Position numbers and translations under genes: made by a program. From an uncultured Flavobacterium sp. (lineage in GTDB: Bacteria > Bacteroidota > Bacteroidia > Flavobacteriales > Flavobacteriaceae), in NCBI RefSeq assembly GCF_951805225.1, contig NZ_OX638201.1:4402001-4466000 (forward strand): DNA of 64,000 bases, given 5' to 3'. Within the stretch, counting starts at the first letter, position 1, and each line of letters starts with the position of its first letter. Below the pieces are notes generated by a model that was not told the origin of the DNA, did no database searches, and saw nothing but the letters and a program-made list of their open reading frames with translations. This document shows, in pieces, positions 53,090-61,006 of the stretch.

Positions 53090-53195
53090 GCGTTTTCCGC
53101 CGCGGCGGATCGGACTATTCGCTACAAGTCCTCGCACTTCCTGCGTCAGGCTGTGGGCTATCCGCTGCTATCCCTAACGCGCACGTTTTCAAAAG
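53090..53195. repeat. GCGGCGG repeat, long copy
   Basis: A GC-rich unit in AT-rich surroundings: CCGCCGCGGCGGATCGGACT, ATTCGCTACAAGTCC, GGGCTATCCGCTGCTATCCC, AACGCGCACGTTTTCAAAAG. In reverse it reads GTTAGGGATAGCAGCGGATAG, which resembles a dispersed Flavobacterium repeat I have seen in other genomes. The short copy lies at 52451-52513. Confidence 0.65.
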
Positions 53196-53282
53196 AAGAG
53201 ATTATTTCGAAAGAAAAAACAGTATTTTAGCATAGTAACAAAAGAAGATTAACAAAAAAGAGAAGTAATAAAATAAAGAGAA

Positions 53283-53729
53283 ATGGGCAAAACAAGACAA
53301 TTCTTAGATACACTTTCAGATCATGAACTTGCCTTTTTCTATAAATATAAGTTGCATACTTATATGCGCGATACTCAACTAAATATAAATACTTATGTAA
53401 TAGAACGGAATTTAAACCACGAAAAAATAAATCAACTTATTACAAAACCAACACAACTTTATTACAAAAAAGCAAAATGCTGTCCGCGTTGCGGAACTAA
53501 TAAATTACTGGTAAATACTGTAGAATGGACAGAAACATATGGCAAAGTTGGATATGAAGACGAAATAGCTGTTGGTGATGCAATGATGGGAAAAGCCACA
53601 TACAAAGATGAAATTATTTGCAACGTTTGCAATTTTTGGTTACAAGATCCAAACAATAAAAACCCGGAAAAAAGCAAAGAAAACAAATGGTCAATTTGGA
53701 CTTTTATTAATTTCATTTTAGATATCTAA
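53283..53729 (+). CDS. Hypothetical zinc-ribbon protein
   Basis: A 148-residue protein. An N-terminal helical part is followed by a CxxC...CxxC ribbon: KCCPRCGTNKLLV and EIICNVCNFWLQD. Between them lies YGKVGYEDEIAVGDAMMGKA, of mixed charge. The C-terminus is short with a hydrophobic end (WSIWTFINFILDI). Start MGKTRQFLDTLSD with an A-rich region upstream. No family recognised; metal binding is inferred from the Cys spacing only. Confidence 0.6.
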   Translation: MGKTRQFLDTLSDHELAFFYKYKLHTYMRDTQLNINTYVIERNLNHEKINQLITKPTQLYYKKAKCCPRCGTNKLLVNTVEWTETYGKVGYEDEIAVGDAMMGKATYKDEIICNVCNFWLQDPNNKNPEKSKENKWSIWTFINFILDI

Positions 53730-53867
53730 TTCATAACCAGAATTTCAAATCATTAATCACAAAAAAACCAAAACCTCAACGCAACCTTTTACAAAATCAA
53801 TCATCTGTTAACAAGGAGAATAGTTTAAATTTCAAAAGCAATTCTTTTTAACTAAAAAACCAAAATC

Positions 53868-54317
53868 ATGAAACAGATTTTCATCCTTTTTTGTGTCTTT
53901 TTTTTGCTAACAGGTTGCAGCGATAACGACGACTCACATTCATCAGAAGTAAAATATTCCGAAATCATTCAAGGAGATAATTTTAATGGAGATTATAATA
54001 ATCCAAAAGCCAATCTGGTTATAAAAGATCAAACGGAGTGGAATAATCTACTTTTAAAATTCAATCTCATTACGAATGCAAATGTAATTTCTCCTGATCT
54101 TACTGTCGATTTTACCAAATATCAAGTTATCGCCGTTATTGACGACGTCTATAATTATGGCGGATATTCTATAGATATAACCAAAATCATAGAAACCAAT
54201 AGTAGCATTTTTGTTAAAGTTGAATACTTAAAACCAGGAGGAATTAACGCTGTAATTACCCAACCGTACCATATTGTTAAAATACCAAAGACTAATAAAA
54301 AAGTAGTTTTCAAGTAA
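53868..54317 (+). CDS. PrcB-family lipoprotein
   Basis: A 149-residue lipoprotein with a lipobox ending LTGC (Cys17). The body shows the PrcB_C plan: DQTEWNNLLLKFN, VDFTKYQVIAVIDDVYNYGG, YSIDITKIIETNSSIFVKVE and TQPYHIVKIPKTNKKVVF. PrcB is a subunit of the dentilisin protease complex in treponemes; in Flavobacteriaceae these are lone lipoproteins of unknown role. Not in an obvious operon. Confidence 0.75.
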   Translation: MKQIFILFCVFFLLTGCSDNDDSHSSEVKYSEIIQGDNFNGDYNNPKANLVIKDQTEWNNLLLKFNLITNANVISPDLTVDFTKYQVIAVIDDVYNYGGYSIDITKIIETNSSIFVKVEYLKPGGINAVITQPYHIVKIPKTNKKVVFK

Positions 54318-54393
54318 AACCGCGAAAAGTCTTGCTTTTTAATCTGTGTCTAAAACAATTATGATATAACTTTACGGTTTAAAGACAACAACT

Positions 54394-54741
54394 ATGAAAA
54401 CCGTATTAATTGCAATTATTTCACTTTTATCTTTTTCAATGCAATCGCAAAATCGTTACGAATTGCAAGATCAGGGAAAAGAAAAACTATATCTTTCTGA
54501 TTACATCACAACAATGTCTGAAAGAAGGATCATCAAAAGTGAACCTATAATTGTAATTGACGGAACTCCATTCCGTTTTCAGGATCTTGAAAAACAGAAA
54601 CTTCCCTTGTACAAAAATGAAATTCAGGAAATAACGCCACTTGACCATCAAAAAGGAATCAGCATTTATGGCAATTTTGCCGAAAATGGCGTTTTAATTA
54701 TCACCACAAACAGAAAGAAGAGTTCGAACAACCATGAATAA
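54394..54741 (+). CDS. Small exported protein with TonB-plug-like motif
   Basis: A 115-residue secreted protein (signal ends SMQSQ). The region PIIVIDGTPFRFQDLEKQKL, then EIQEITPLDHQKGISIYGNF and ENGVLIITT, is the plug-domain strand pattern of SusC-like TonB receptors (x-I-x-V-D-G-x-P ... I-Y-G...A-x-G-V-x-x-I-T-T). With no barrel it may be an orphan plug or interaction partner. It overlaps the next gene by 8 bases, so the two are coupled. Confidence 0.65.
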   Translation: MKTVLIAIISLLSFSMQSQNRYELQDQGKEKLYLSDYITTMSERRIIKSEPIIVIDGTPFRFQDLEKQKLPLYKNEIQEITPLDHQKGISIYGNFAENGVLIITTNRKKSSNNHE

Positions 54742-55015
54742 TCTTTCTAAAAACTGGACATTATTCTTTGTTTCTGGAATCATAGCCATCATCTTCGGCA
54801 TTATTTATGCTATAATCCTACTCAACGGAAATTCGGCAGAAGACGGATTAATGGGAATTTATATTTTGTTTTGGATACTTCCTGTTTTTGCAATACTACT
54901 TATTGATCGTTTTTTGGTTCGCAAGTTTGGCAATCAAAAAGTAAATAAAGTGCAATTCTCTTTTCTCGGATTTATTATACTTTTATGGATTATTAGAGCG
55001 ATTGCAAATCTCTAA
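54734..55015 (+). CDS. Small membrane protein
   Basis: A 93-residue protein with three hydrophobic helices (about 11-29, 40-58, 73-91). The start ATG overlaps the previous gene's end by 8 bases, so it is likely translated by coupling. No conserved motif is recognised. It is probably a small inner-membrane partner of one of the neighbouring lipoproteins; this is inference only. Confidence 0.55.
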   Translation: MNNLSKNWTLFFVSGIIAIIFGIIYAIILLNGNSAEDGLMGIYILFWILPVFAILLIDRFLVRKFGNQKVNKVQFSFLGFIILLWIIRAIANL

Positions 55016-55027
55016 ATTATTTAAATC

Positions 55028-55576
55028 ATGATGAAAAGAGTTTTATTAATTACAACTGCATTAATTTTCTTCGGATGTAAAAAAGAAGAAACAAATCCTA
55101 AATTTAAATATTTTGATTTTTCATTTAGCAACACTTTTGAAACCTCATTTTCCGTAAAATTTACTCCAAATGACAGTGTTTATCTTAGAGAACATTGGAA
55201 TGGTCGTACTGTTTTTGATAGCACAACCATTCCCAAAAGCGAAACAAATTATATCGCCTTAATAACAAAAGAAGACAAGAAAACATTGATTGATTTAATA
55301 TCAAAAACGCAACTTAAAAAGTACGATTCTACTTATTACGAGAATTACAGTGATGGAAGATTTTACACTTTTTATATAGACAAAGATTCAATCAAAAAAT
55401 CAATTGCAATACATAGTTATAAAGATGACGTTCCTAAAGAATTGGATTCTTTGGCAAAATGGATTTATATTTGGAAAAAGAACATCAAATTAATTAAGAC
55501 TAATAAAAACTTAACTTTCTTTAGCTCAAAATACATTCTTCCACCACCTCCACCACCTCCAATAAAAACAAGATAA
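55028..55576 (+). CDS. Lipoprotein with C-terminal polyproline tail
   Basis: A 182-residue lipoprotein with a signal ending FFGC (Cys17 counting from the first of two adjacent ATGs; the second at 55031 is equally good). The body has FSNTFETSFSVKFTPNDSVY, KEDKKTLIDLISKTQLKKY and DGRFYTFYIDKDSIKKSIAI, a beta/alpha pattern without a named family. It ends with seven prolines in a row (LPPPPPPPIKTR), which may slow translation or bind a partner. It lies 12 bases after the membrane gene and 2 before the YdeI-type gene, so all are one transcript. Confidence 0.6.
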   Translation: MMKRVLLITTALIFFGCKKEETNPKFKYFDFSFSNTFETSFSVKFTPNDSVYLREHWNGRTVFDSTTIPKSETNYIALITKEDKKTLIDLISKTQLKKYDSTYYENYSDGRFYTFYIDKDSIKKSIAIHSYKDDVPKELDSLAKWIYIWKKNIKLIKTNKNLTFFSSKYILPPPPPPPIKTR

Positions 55577-55578
55577 AA

Positions 55579-56136
55579 ATGAACCCAACCTTCTTCCCAA
55601 CCCAGGAAAAATTCAGAGAATGGTTAGAAAAGCATCACCAAAAAGAAACCGAACTTTTAGTAGGTTTTTATAAAGTGAGTACCAAAAAACCAACTATGTC
55701 ATGGTCAGAATCTGTAGATCAGGCGCTTTGTTTTGGCTGGATTGACGGCATTCGGAAATCAATTGACGAAGAAAGTTATACGATCAGGTTTACACCGAGA
55801 AAAAAATCGAGCATTTGGAGTGTCATAAATATTAAAAAAGTTGAAACACTTACAAAAGCCGGATTGATGAAAGAAGCCGGAATAAAAGCTTTTGAACTAA
55901 AATCTGATGAAAGATCAAAAATTTACTCGCATGAAAATGAAGCGTATGTTCTAGATCCTGAACTCGAAAAGCAATTTAAAGCTAATGAAACGGCTTGGGA
56001 ATATTTCAACAATCAGGCACCATCGTACAAAAAAGTAATAATTCACGTAATTATGAGCGCCAAACAAGAAAAAACCAGAATTGCGAGATTAGAAAAAGCA
56101 ATAAAATTTAGCGCCGAAGGAAAACGAATGCTGTAA
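55579..56136 (+). CDS. YdeI/OmpD-associated family protein
   Basis: A 185-residue soluble protein: FPTQEKFREWLEKHHQKETE, LLVGFYKVSTKKPTMSWSES, VDQALCFGWIDGIRKSIDEE, YTIRFTPRKKSSIWS. This is the conserved pattern of the YdeI/OmpD-associated (bacteriocin-protection) family. The C-terminus carries a helix with KKVIIHVIMSAKQEKTR. It is 2 bases after the polyproline lipoprotein gene. Members have been linked to stress or antimicrobial-peptide resistance, but the biochemical role is open. Confidence 0.85.
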   Translation: MNPTFFPTQEKFREWLEKHHQKETELLVGFYKVSTKKPTMSWSESVDQALCFGWIDGIRKSIDEESYTIRFTPRKKSSIWSVINIKKVETLTKAGLMKEAGIKAFELKSDERSKIYSHENEAYVLDPELEKQFKANETAWEYFNNQAPSYKKVIIHVIMSAKQEKTRIARLEKAIKFSAEGKRML

Positions 56137-56339
56137 AAAATTCAGAAAAAACGACTTCTTGCCTACTCTATTTAATTTTACTTTTTGGTAATATACTTCG
56201 GCACTTATTTTTACAAAAAAATAAAACAAAAAAGTAAATAAAGTACACTTTTTCTTTCTGTCTTTGTAGTACTTTTATAAAATATTTAGGAGCAATACTA
56301 CTTATTTACAAAACACTTTCTCCTCTAAAAAGATAACCA

Positions 56340-57239
56340 ATGGAAAAAAGAACCACTTTACAATACTACGTTTTAGATGTTTTCTCTAATAAAAGTTATA
56401 AAGGAAATCCGTTATCCGTTGTTTTTACAGATGGTGATTTAGATTTGGAAGTTTATCAAAACATTGCAAAAGAATTCGGTTACTCTGAAACTTCGTTTGT
56501 TTATTATTCTCCGGTGCAAAAAGCACTAAATGTTCGTTCGTTTACGCCAATAGGTTTTGAAATAGACGGCGCAGGACACAATTTATTAGGAGCAGTTTGC
56601 GGAGCATTACTAAAAAAACTTCCCATATTTGACGAACAAGACGAATCGAAACGTTTTGTAATGATGAAAAATGCACCAATTCCATTAACGGTAAGTTTTG
56701 ATCCCGTGACTCAATATCCGGTTGTACAAATGCATCAAAAACCGGCTGTTATCAAACAAGAAATTCCTACTTATAAAATAGCAGTGGCGCTTGGTTTGAA
56801 AATTGAAGATTTGGACAGTAATGATTTTGTTCCTTCGGTTGTTCAAACGGAAGTTACACATACAATGGTTCCGATAAAAAACAGCCAATTGCTGAATGAT
56901 TGTATTCCAGATAATAAACTTTTGATCGAAATTTCGAAAGAATATAAATCAGAAGGTTTTTATTGTTTTGCGATTAATCAAAATGAAGATCATTTAGTCG
57001 AAACGAGATTTTTTAATCCAATAATCGGAATTAATGAAGATCCTGCAACGGGAACAGCTGCTGGTCCACTAATTGGTTTTTTGACCCAAAAAAAACAGGC
57101 AAAACTTAATAAAGAATATAAAATCCTGCAAGGCGTTAAACTCAACCAACCTTCTTTGATTGAAGTAATGTGTAGAGAAAATGATATTTTGGTTGGTGGT
57201 TCGTCTATTATTACAATGCGTGGAGAACTTTATATATAA
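56340..57239 (+). CDS. PhzF-family isomerase
   Basis: A 299-residue PhzF-type protein of the diaminopimelate-epimerase-like fold. Two copies of the half-domain are visible. The catalytic Glu50 is in FGYSETSFV, and the second-half signature is NPIIGINEDPATGTAAGPLI. The usual G-H-A-T-x-G motif near 80 reads GAGHNLLGAV here. Start MEKRTTLQYYVLDVFSNKSYKGN follows the family. The substrate of such orphan PhzF proteins is unknown. The SMI1/KNR4 gene follows after 6 bases. Confidence 0.88.
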   Translation: MEKRTTLQYYVLDVFSNKSYKGNPLSVVFTDGDLDLEVYQNIAKEFGYSETSFVYYSPVQKALNVRSFTPIGFEIDGAGHNLLGAVCGALLKKLPIFDEQDESKRFVMMKNAPIPLTVSFDPVTQYPVVQMHQKPAVIKQEIPTYKIAVALGLKIEDLDSNDFVPSVVQTEVTHTMVPIKNSQLLNDCIPDNKLLIEISKEYKSEGFYCFAINQNEDHLVETRFFNPIIGINEDPATGTAAGPLIGFLTQKKQAKLNKEYKILQGVKLNQPSLIEVMCRENDILVGGSSIITMRGELYI

Positions 57240-57245
57240 AAAATA

Positions 57246-57737
57246 ATGCAAAACATACTACTTGAAATTTCTAAGAAAGCAATTGAATATGAGGATTTCA
57301 ATTTCACATCAGAGCAAATTGAAACTAATTGGCTCGGAGCTATTCCCGCAACGGAAAAGCAAATACGTGAAATTGAAAACAAATTAGGTCTAAACTTACC
57401 CAAAGATTATATCGATTTTATAAGAATAACTAATGGTTTTTCAGCGCCGAATGATATCGAGCCAAGTTTTGAATCAATTGAAAATATTGATTACTTAAAA
57501 AACATCGAGCCTTTTACAATAGAAGCTTACGCCCATTTACCAGAATTAGAAAATGCTATACTTATTGCAGGTAGAGAAGAAGAACAATATTTTTTACTTA
57601 TTCCTCCCACATCAAACAGTCCCGAATGGAACTATTGGAAGTTTGCAAACTGGCATCCAGGAGAACAGCCTTATAAAAATCTAAAAGACTATTTTGAAGA
57701 TGTTCTTCAATTTATAATTAAAAATCACGAATCATAA
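57246..57737 (+). CDS. SMI1/KNR4 family protein
   Basis: A 163-residue soluble protein with the SMI1/KNR4 core: WLGAIPATEKQIREIENKLG, LNLPKDYIDFIRITNGF and EEEQYFLLIPP. The superfamily includes many immunity proteins of contact-dependent toxin systems, but no toxin gene lies next to this one; it follows the PhzF gene by 6 bases. It may be an orphan immunity or a general protein-binding domain. A bidirectional terminator follows directly. Confidence 0.82.
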   Translation: MQNILLEISKKAIEYEDFNFTSEQIETNWLGAIPATEKQIREIENKLGLNLPKDYIDFIRITNGFSAPNDIEPSFESIENIDYLKNIEPFTIEAYAHLPELENAILIAGREEEQYFLLIPPTSNSPEWNYWKFANWHPGEQPYKNLKDYFEDVLQFIIKNHES

Positions 57738-57769
57738 AAAAAGCTGCATCAAATGATGCAGCTTTTTTT
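57736..57769. terminator. Bidirectional terminator between the SMI1/KNR4 and CDGSH genes
   Basis: AAAAAAAGCTGCATC and GATGCAGCTTTTTTT form a 15-bp stem with a 4-base AAAT loop. Confidence 0.88.
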
Positions 57770-57795
57770 ATGTTTAAACCTGAAATCGGAATTTC

Positions 57796-58023
57796 TTAGT
57801 TTGTTTTCATTGGTGGTAAATCAAATGCGATTGATTCATGTTCGAAGTTGTTACGGTGTCCGCCATCGCAAAATGGTTTGTTTGCAGATAATCCGCAACG
57901 ACAAAGTCCTAATGCAGATCTTCCTTGTAGTCCATAAACTGCTCCTTCTGAATCCATGATTTCAAAATCACCTTCGATTTTGATAGATCCGTTTTTATTG
58001 ATGATTAATTTTGTCTTGCTCAT
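57796..58023 (-). CDS. CDGSH iron-sulfur domain protein
   Basis: A 75-residue protein binding a redox-active 2Fe-2S cluster through three Cys and one His: C41-R-C43 ... C52-D-G-G-H56 (motif CRCGLSANKPFCDGGH). No membrane anchor, unlike mitoNEET. The N-terminal strand part (KLIINKNGSIKIEGDFEIMD) is typical of bacterial single-domain members. Monocistronic, on the minus strand. Cytosolic electron-transfer or Fe-S role by family knowledge. Confidence 0.92.
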   Translation of the reverse strand: MSKTKLIINKNGSIKIEGDFEIMDSEGAVYGLQGRSALGLCRCGLSANKPFCDGGHRNNFEHESIAFDLPPMKTN

Positions 58024-58247
58024 AACTTGTTTTTGTTTTTTTCAGGGCAAAGATTGCGAAATAAATTTTGAAGATTTTAATTAGGATGCTAGTTTAAACT
58101 GGTTCTATTTTAGGATTTCCTTAAGCGATTTGCCAAAGTTTTTTTTTAAAATAAACGTGAATTTAATCGCGCAAAGACGCGGAGGCGCAAAGTTTTTAAA
58201 TTTATATCTGTCGTCCCTACGGGACTTTTGTTTGTGATCGTATTTCA

Positions 58248-58357
58248 TTTTCAACGGATTAAAATCCGTTGCTACAATATGTAACGAGCCAAAGGCTCTC
58301 TTGAAAGTTCCGGAGGAACGATTTATTTTGTAGCAACGGATTTAAATCCGTTGAAAA
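58248..58357. repeat. AACGGATT inverted repeat (REP-like)
   Basis: Arms 58248-58277 and 58328-58357 are 30-base inverted repeats with one mismatch (TTTTCAACGGATT..AATCCGTTGCTACAA). The interior includes GAGCCAAAGGCTC and GTTCCGGAGGAAC small palindromes. Confidence 0.75.
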
Positions 58358-58396
58358 ATGCGCGATCTTGTCAGAAATGACAAACTGGGTGTTTTT

Positions 58397-58475
58397 TAGC
58401 CCCGATAGAAGTGGAAATCCTTTTACTTTTTTCTTTAAAAAGTAAAAGATTGTAACGGATAGCGGGATTAGCTCC
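58397..58475 (+). ncRNA. Flavo-1-like structured element, copy 2
   Basis: TAGCCCCGATAGAAGTGGAA, TCCTTTTACTTTTT, TTTAAAAAGTAAAAGATTG, AACGGATAGCGGGATTAGCTCC. Its middle forms a CTTTTAC..GTAAAAG hairpin. It has the same frame as 33085-33162 with a different hairpin sequence, the pattern of a conserved RNA rather than a coding repeat. The Flavo-1 name is from memory. Confidence 0.45.
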
Positions 58476-58671
58476 TGAAAAAACTACTACGAAAAATCAA
58501 ATCTTTGTCCATTTTATAGTGTGGTTGCTTCGTTCCTCGCAATGACAAACAATGAGAAAAAACTTTGCGACTCTGCGTCTTTGCGAGATTAATTCACATT
58601 CTGCAAAACAAAAACTCGGCGCTTTTTCTTTGTGAAACTCCGTGAAATAACAAAATCTCAATTCTATTGCT

Positions 58672-58679
58672 TATTTTTG
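58672..58679 (+). promoter_or_regulatory. -7 element of metG
   Basis: TATTTTTG fits TAnnTTTG, 19 bases before the metG ATG, which implies a very short leader. No TTG in register upstream. Confidence 0.45.
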
Positions 58680-58698
58680 CACTCAATAAAATTGAGTT

Positions 58699-60756
58699 AT
58701 GATACAAAATCCAAAGAGATATACTATTACGGCAGCATTGCCTTACACCAACGGACCTATACATATTGGGCATTTGGCGGGGGTTTACGTGCCTGCAGAT
58801 ATTTATTCGAGATATTTACGTTTGCAAGGAAAAGACGTTGCGTTTATTTGCGGAAGTGATGAACATGGCGTTGCAATTTCGATGAAAGCCAAAAAAGAAG
58901 GAATTACACCACAAGAAGTTATTGATAAATATGACGGAATTATTAGAAAATCATTCGCTGATTTTGGGATTTCGTTTGATAATTATTCTAGAACTTCGGC
59001 TAAAATTCATCATGATACGGCTTCGGAATTCTTTAGAACGTTGTATGATAAAGGTGATTTTATTGAAGAAATTACCGAACAATTGTACGATGCAAAAGCA
59101 AATCAGTTTCTGGCAGATCGTTTCGTAGTTGGAACTTGCCCAAAATGTGGCAATGAAGGCGCTTATGGAGATCAATGCGAAAATTGCGGATCGACTCTAA
59201 ATGCTACGGATTTAATAAACCCGAAATCGACAATTACAGGAGAAACTCCGATTTTGAAATCTACAAAACACTGGTTTTTACCTCTTGACCGTTATACTGA
59301 ATTCTTGACGGAATGGATTCTTGTTGGACATAAAAACGACTGGAAACCTAACGTTTACGGACAAGTTAAATCTTGGGTTGATGGCGGACTTGAACCTCGT
59401 GCGGTAACGCGTGACCTTGATTGGGGAATTGATGTTCCGGTTGAAGGTGCCGAAGGAAAAAAATTATATGTTTGGTTTGATGCGCCTATCGGGTACATTT
59501 CTTCTACGAAAGAATGGGCTTTACGCGAAGGAAAAGATTGGGAACCATATTGGAAAGATGAAGACACAAAACTGGTTCATTTTATTGGGAAAGACAATAT
59601 TGTTTTTCACTGTATTATTTTCCCAGCGATGCTTAAAGCCGAAGGAAGCTATATTTTGCCGGATAATGTTCCTGCAAATGAGTTTTTGAATTTGGAAGGA
59701 AACAAACTTTCGACTTCTAAAAACTGGGCAGTTTGGTTGCACGAATATTTAGAAGAATTTCCGGAGAAACAAGATGTTTTGCGTTATGCATTGACATCAA
59801 ACGCTCCAGAAACTAAGGATAATGATTTTACATGGAAAGATTTCCAAGCGAGAAATAACAACGAATTGGTTGCAATTTTTGGAAATTTCATTAATCGTGT
59901 TGTGGTTTTAACCAATAAATATTACGACGGATTTATTCCAACGCCAAACGAATTATCTGAAGTTGACGAGAATACTTTGGCTGAATTAAAAGCGTATCCA
60001 GCCGTGATTTCAAGTTCGGTTGAGCGTTACAGATTCCGTGAAGCTCTTGGCGAATTGATGAATGTTGCACGTTTAGGAAATAAATATCTTGCCGATGAAG
60101 AGCCTTGGAAAGTTATGAAAGACAATCCGGAGCGTGTAAAAACTCAAATGTATGTAGCGTTGCAAATTGCTGCTGCGTTGAGCATTTTGGCAGAACCTTT
60201 CTTGCCTTTTACTGCTGCAAAATTGTCAAGAATCCTTAAAAATGAAGGTAAATTGAATTGGAATGACGTTGCCGAAAATTCAGAATTGATTCCGGAAGGT
60301 CACCAAATTGGTGAAGCCGAATTACTTTTCGCAAAAATAGAAGACGAAGAAATACAAAAACAAATAGATAAATTGGAAGCTACAAAAACTGCTAATCTTG
60401 CCGAAAGCAAACAACCGGAACCTCAAAAAGAATTGATTCAATATGAGGATTTCGCTAAAATGGATTTACGCGTAGGAACTATTATTGAAGCTGAAAAAAT
60501 GCCGAAAGCAAACAAACTTCTAGTTCTTAAAATTGATACCGGAATTGATGTTCGTACAATTGTTTCTGGAATTGCCGAAAGCTTTTCGCCAGAAGAAATC
60601 ATTGGAAAACGTGTTACAGTTTTGGCAAATTTAGCGCCAAGAGCTTTACGCGGAGTTGAAAGTCAGGGTATGATCTTAATGACAACAAACGCCGAAGGAA
60701 AATTAGTATTCGTAAATCCTGATACTGACGCTCCAAACGGTGAAACGATAAATTAA
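58699..60756 (+). CDS. metG: Methionyl-tRNA synthetase with C-terminal tRNA-binding domain
   Basis: A 685-residue class I synthetase. The HIGH motif is in PYTNGPIHIGHLAG (about 17-30). A zinc-binding insert has CPKCGNEGAYGDQCENCG, keeping four Cys. The KMSKS motif reads GNKLSTSKNW. The anticodon domain is Arg/Tyr-rich (VERYRFREALGELMNVARLG). A linker of about 40 residues leads to an EMAP/Trbp111-type tRNA-binding domain (about 580-685: DFAKMDLRVGTIIEAEKMPK). It starts translation and elongation by charging tRNA-Met. An upstream in-frame extension is not supported; the -7 box lies just before this ATG. Confidence 0.97.
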   Translation: MIQNPKRYTITAALPYTNGPIHIGHLAGVYVPADIYSRYLRLQGKDVAFICGSDEHGVAISMKAKKEGITPQEVIDKYDGIIRKSFADFGISFDNYSRTSAKIHHDTASEFFRTLYDKGDFIEEITEQLYDAKANQFLADRFVVGTCPKCGNEGAYGDQCENCGSTLNATDLINPKSTITGETPILKSTKHWFLPLDRYTEFLTEWILVGHKNDWKPNVYGQVKSWVDGGLEPRAVTRDLDWGIDVPVEGAEGKKLYVWFDAPIGYISSTKEWALREGKDWEPYWKDEDTKLVHFIGKDNIVFHCIIFPAMLKAEGSYILPDNVPANEFLNLEGNKLSTSKNWAVWLHEYLEEFPEKQDVLRYALTSNAPETKDNDFTWKDFQARNNNELVAIFGNFINRVVVLTNKYYDGFIPTPNELSEVDENTLAELKAYPAVISSSVERYRFREALGELMNVARLGNKYLADEEPWKVMKDNPERVKTQMYVALQIAAALSILAEPFLPFTAAKLSRILKNEGKLNWNDVAENSELIPEGHQIGEAELLFAKIEDEEIQKQIDKLEATKTANLAESKQPEPQKELIQYEDFAKMDLRVGTIIEAEKMPKANKLLVLKIDTGIDVRTIVSGIAESFSPEEIIGKRVTVLANLAPRALRGVESQGMILMTTNAEGKLVFVNPDTDAPNGETIN

Positions 60757-60788
60757 CTTTTTTAGTGAAAGGTTAGATGCGATATGTT

Positions 60789-60816
60789 AAAACATGAGAA
60801 ATTTCTCATGTTTTTT
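60789..60816 (+). terminator. Terminator of metG
   Basis: AAAACATGAGAAA pairs with TTTCTCATGTTTT, followed by TTTCTTTTT, 33 bases after the stop. Confidence 0.85.
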
Positions 60817-60901
60817 CTTTTTAGATGAGTTTATAGTCGTACGTTTGTCTTGACAAAATATCAGAAGACTTTAAATAGTAACTTATTCAAAGTTAACATA
60901 A

Positions 60902-60986
60902 GCGAACCCTCGCCATGGTGCTGGAACAGGAAACTGTCCTTAATCTATCCTTCGGATATTTTGTCACACCTAAAGCGAGGGTTTCG
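60902..60986 (+). ncRNA. Candidate structured RNA with three-way junction, leader of the next gene or small RNA
   Basis: Closing stem AACCCTCGC (60905-60913) with GCGAGGGTT (60975-60983), 9 bp. After a small internal loop there is a second helix GGTG (60917-60920) with CACC (60967-60970). Inside are two hairpins: GGA-A-CAG/CTGTCC (60923-60939) on a GAAA tetraloop, and TATCC/GGATA (60946-60958) with loop TTC. GC-rich stems in an AT-rich spacer, 20 bases before the next ATG. No family recognised. Strand is assumed from the position upstream of the plus-strand gene. Confidence 0.6.
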
Positions 60987-61006
60987 TGCGTTTAAAATTT
61001 TCGATT

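Larger units (their letters stand above)
58165..58590. repeat. Composite palindromic repeat, large copy
   Basis: Arms 58165-58192 (CGCGCAAAGACGCGGAGGCG) and 58563-58590 (CTTTGCGACTCTGCGTCTTT) are imperfect inverted repeats of the same family as 30525-30730 and 51392-51458. Inside are other dispersed repeats, which suggests repeated insertion at this site. Confidence 0.7.
58024..58698. other. Repeat hot spot upstream of metG
   Basis: About 675 bases without a gene. It is a nest of repeats: CGCAAAGACGC arms (58165-58192 and 58563-58590), an AACGGATT palindrome (58248-58357), a Flavo-1-like element (58397-58475) and TTCGTTCCTCGCAATGAC sequence near 58.53 kb. A TATTTTTG box at 58672-58679 marks the metG promoter. 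Confidence 0.65.

Noticed and set aside
57246..57737. Calling the SMI1/KNR4 gene the immunity protein of a local toxin
   Set aside because: No toxin or RHS gene lies next to it; only the family suggests such a role.
57753..57959. A 68-codon plus-strand frame opposite the CDGSH gene
   Set aside because: Antisense shadow of a gene with an exact Fe-S motif.
60902..60986. Assignment of the structured element as SRP RNA, 6S RNA or a known riboswitch
   Set aside because: The conserved GGAAG..GCAGC tip of SRP RNA, the 6S open bubble and known riboswitch cores were looked for and not seen.
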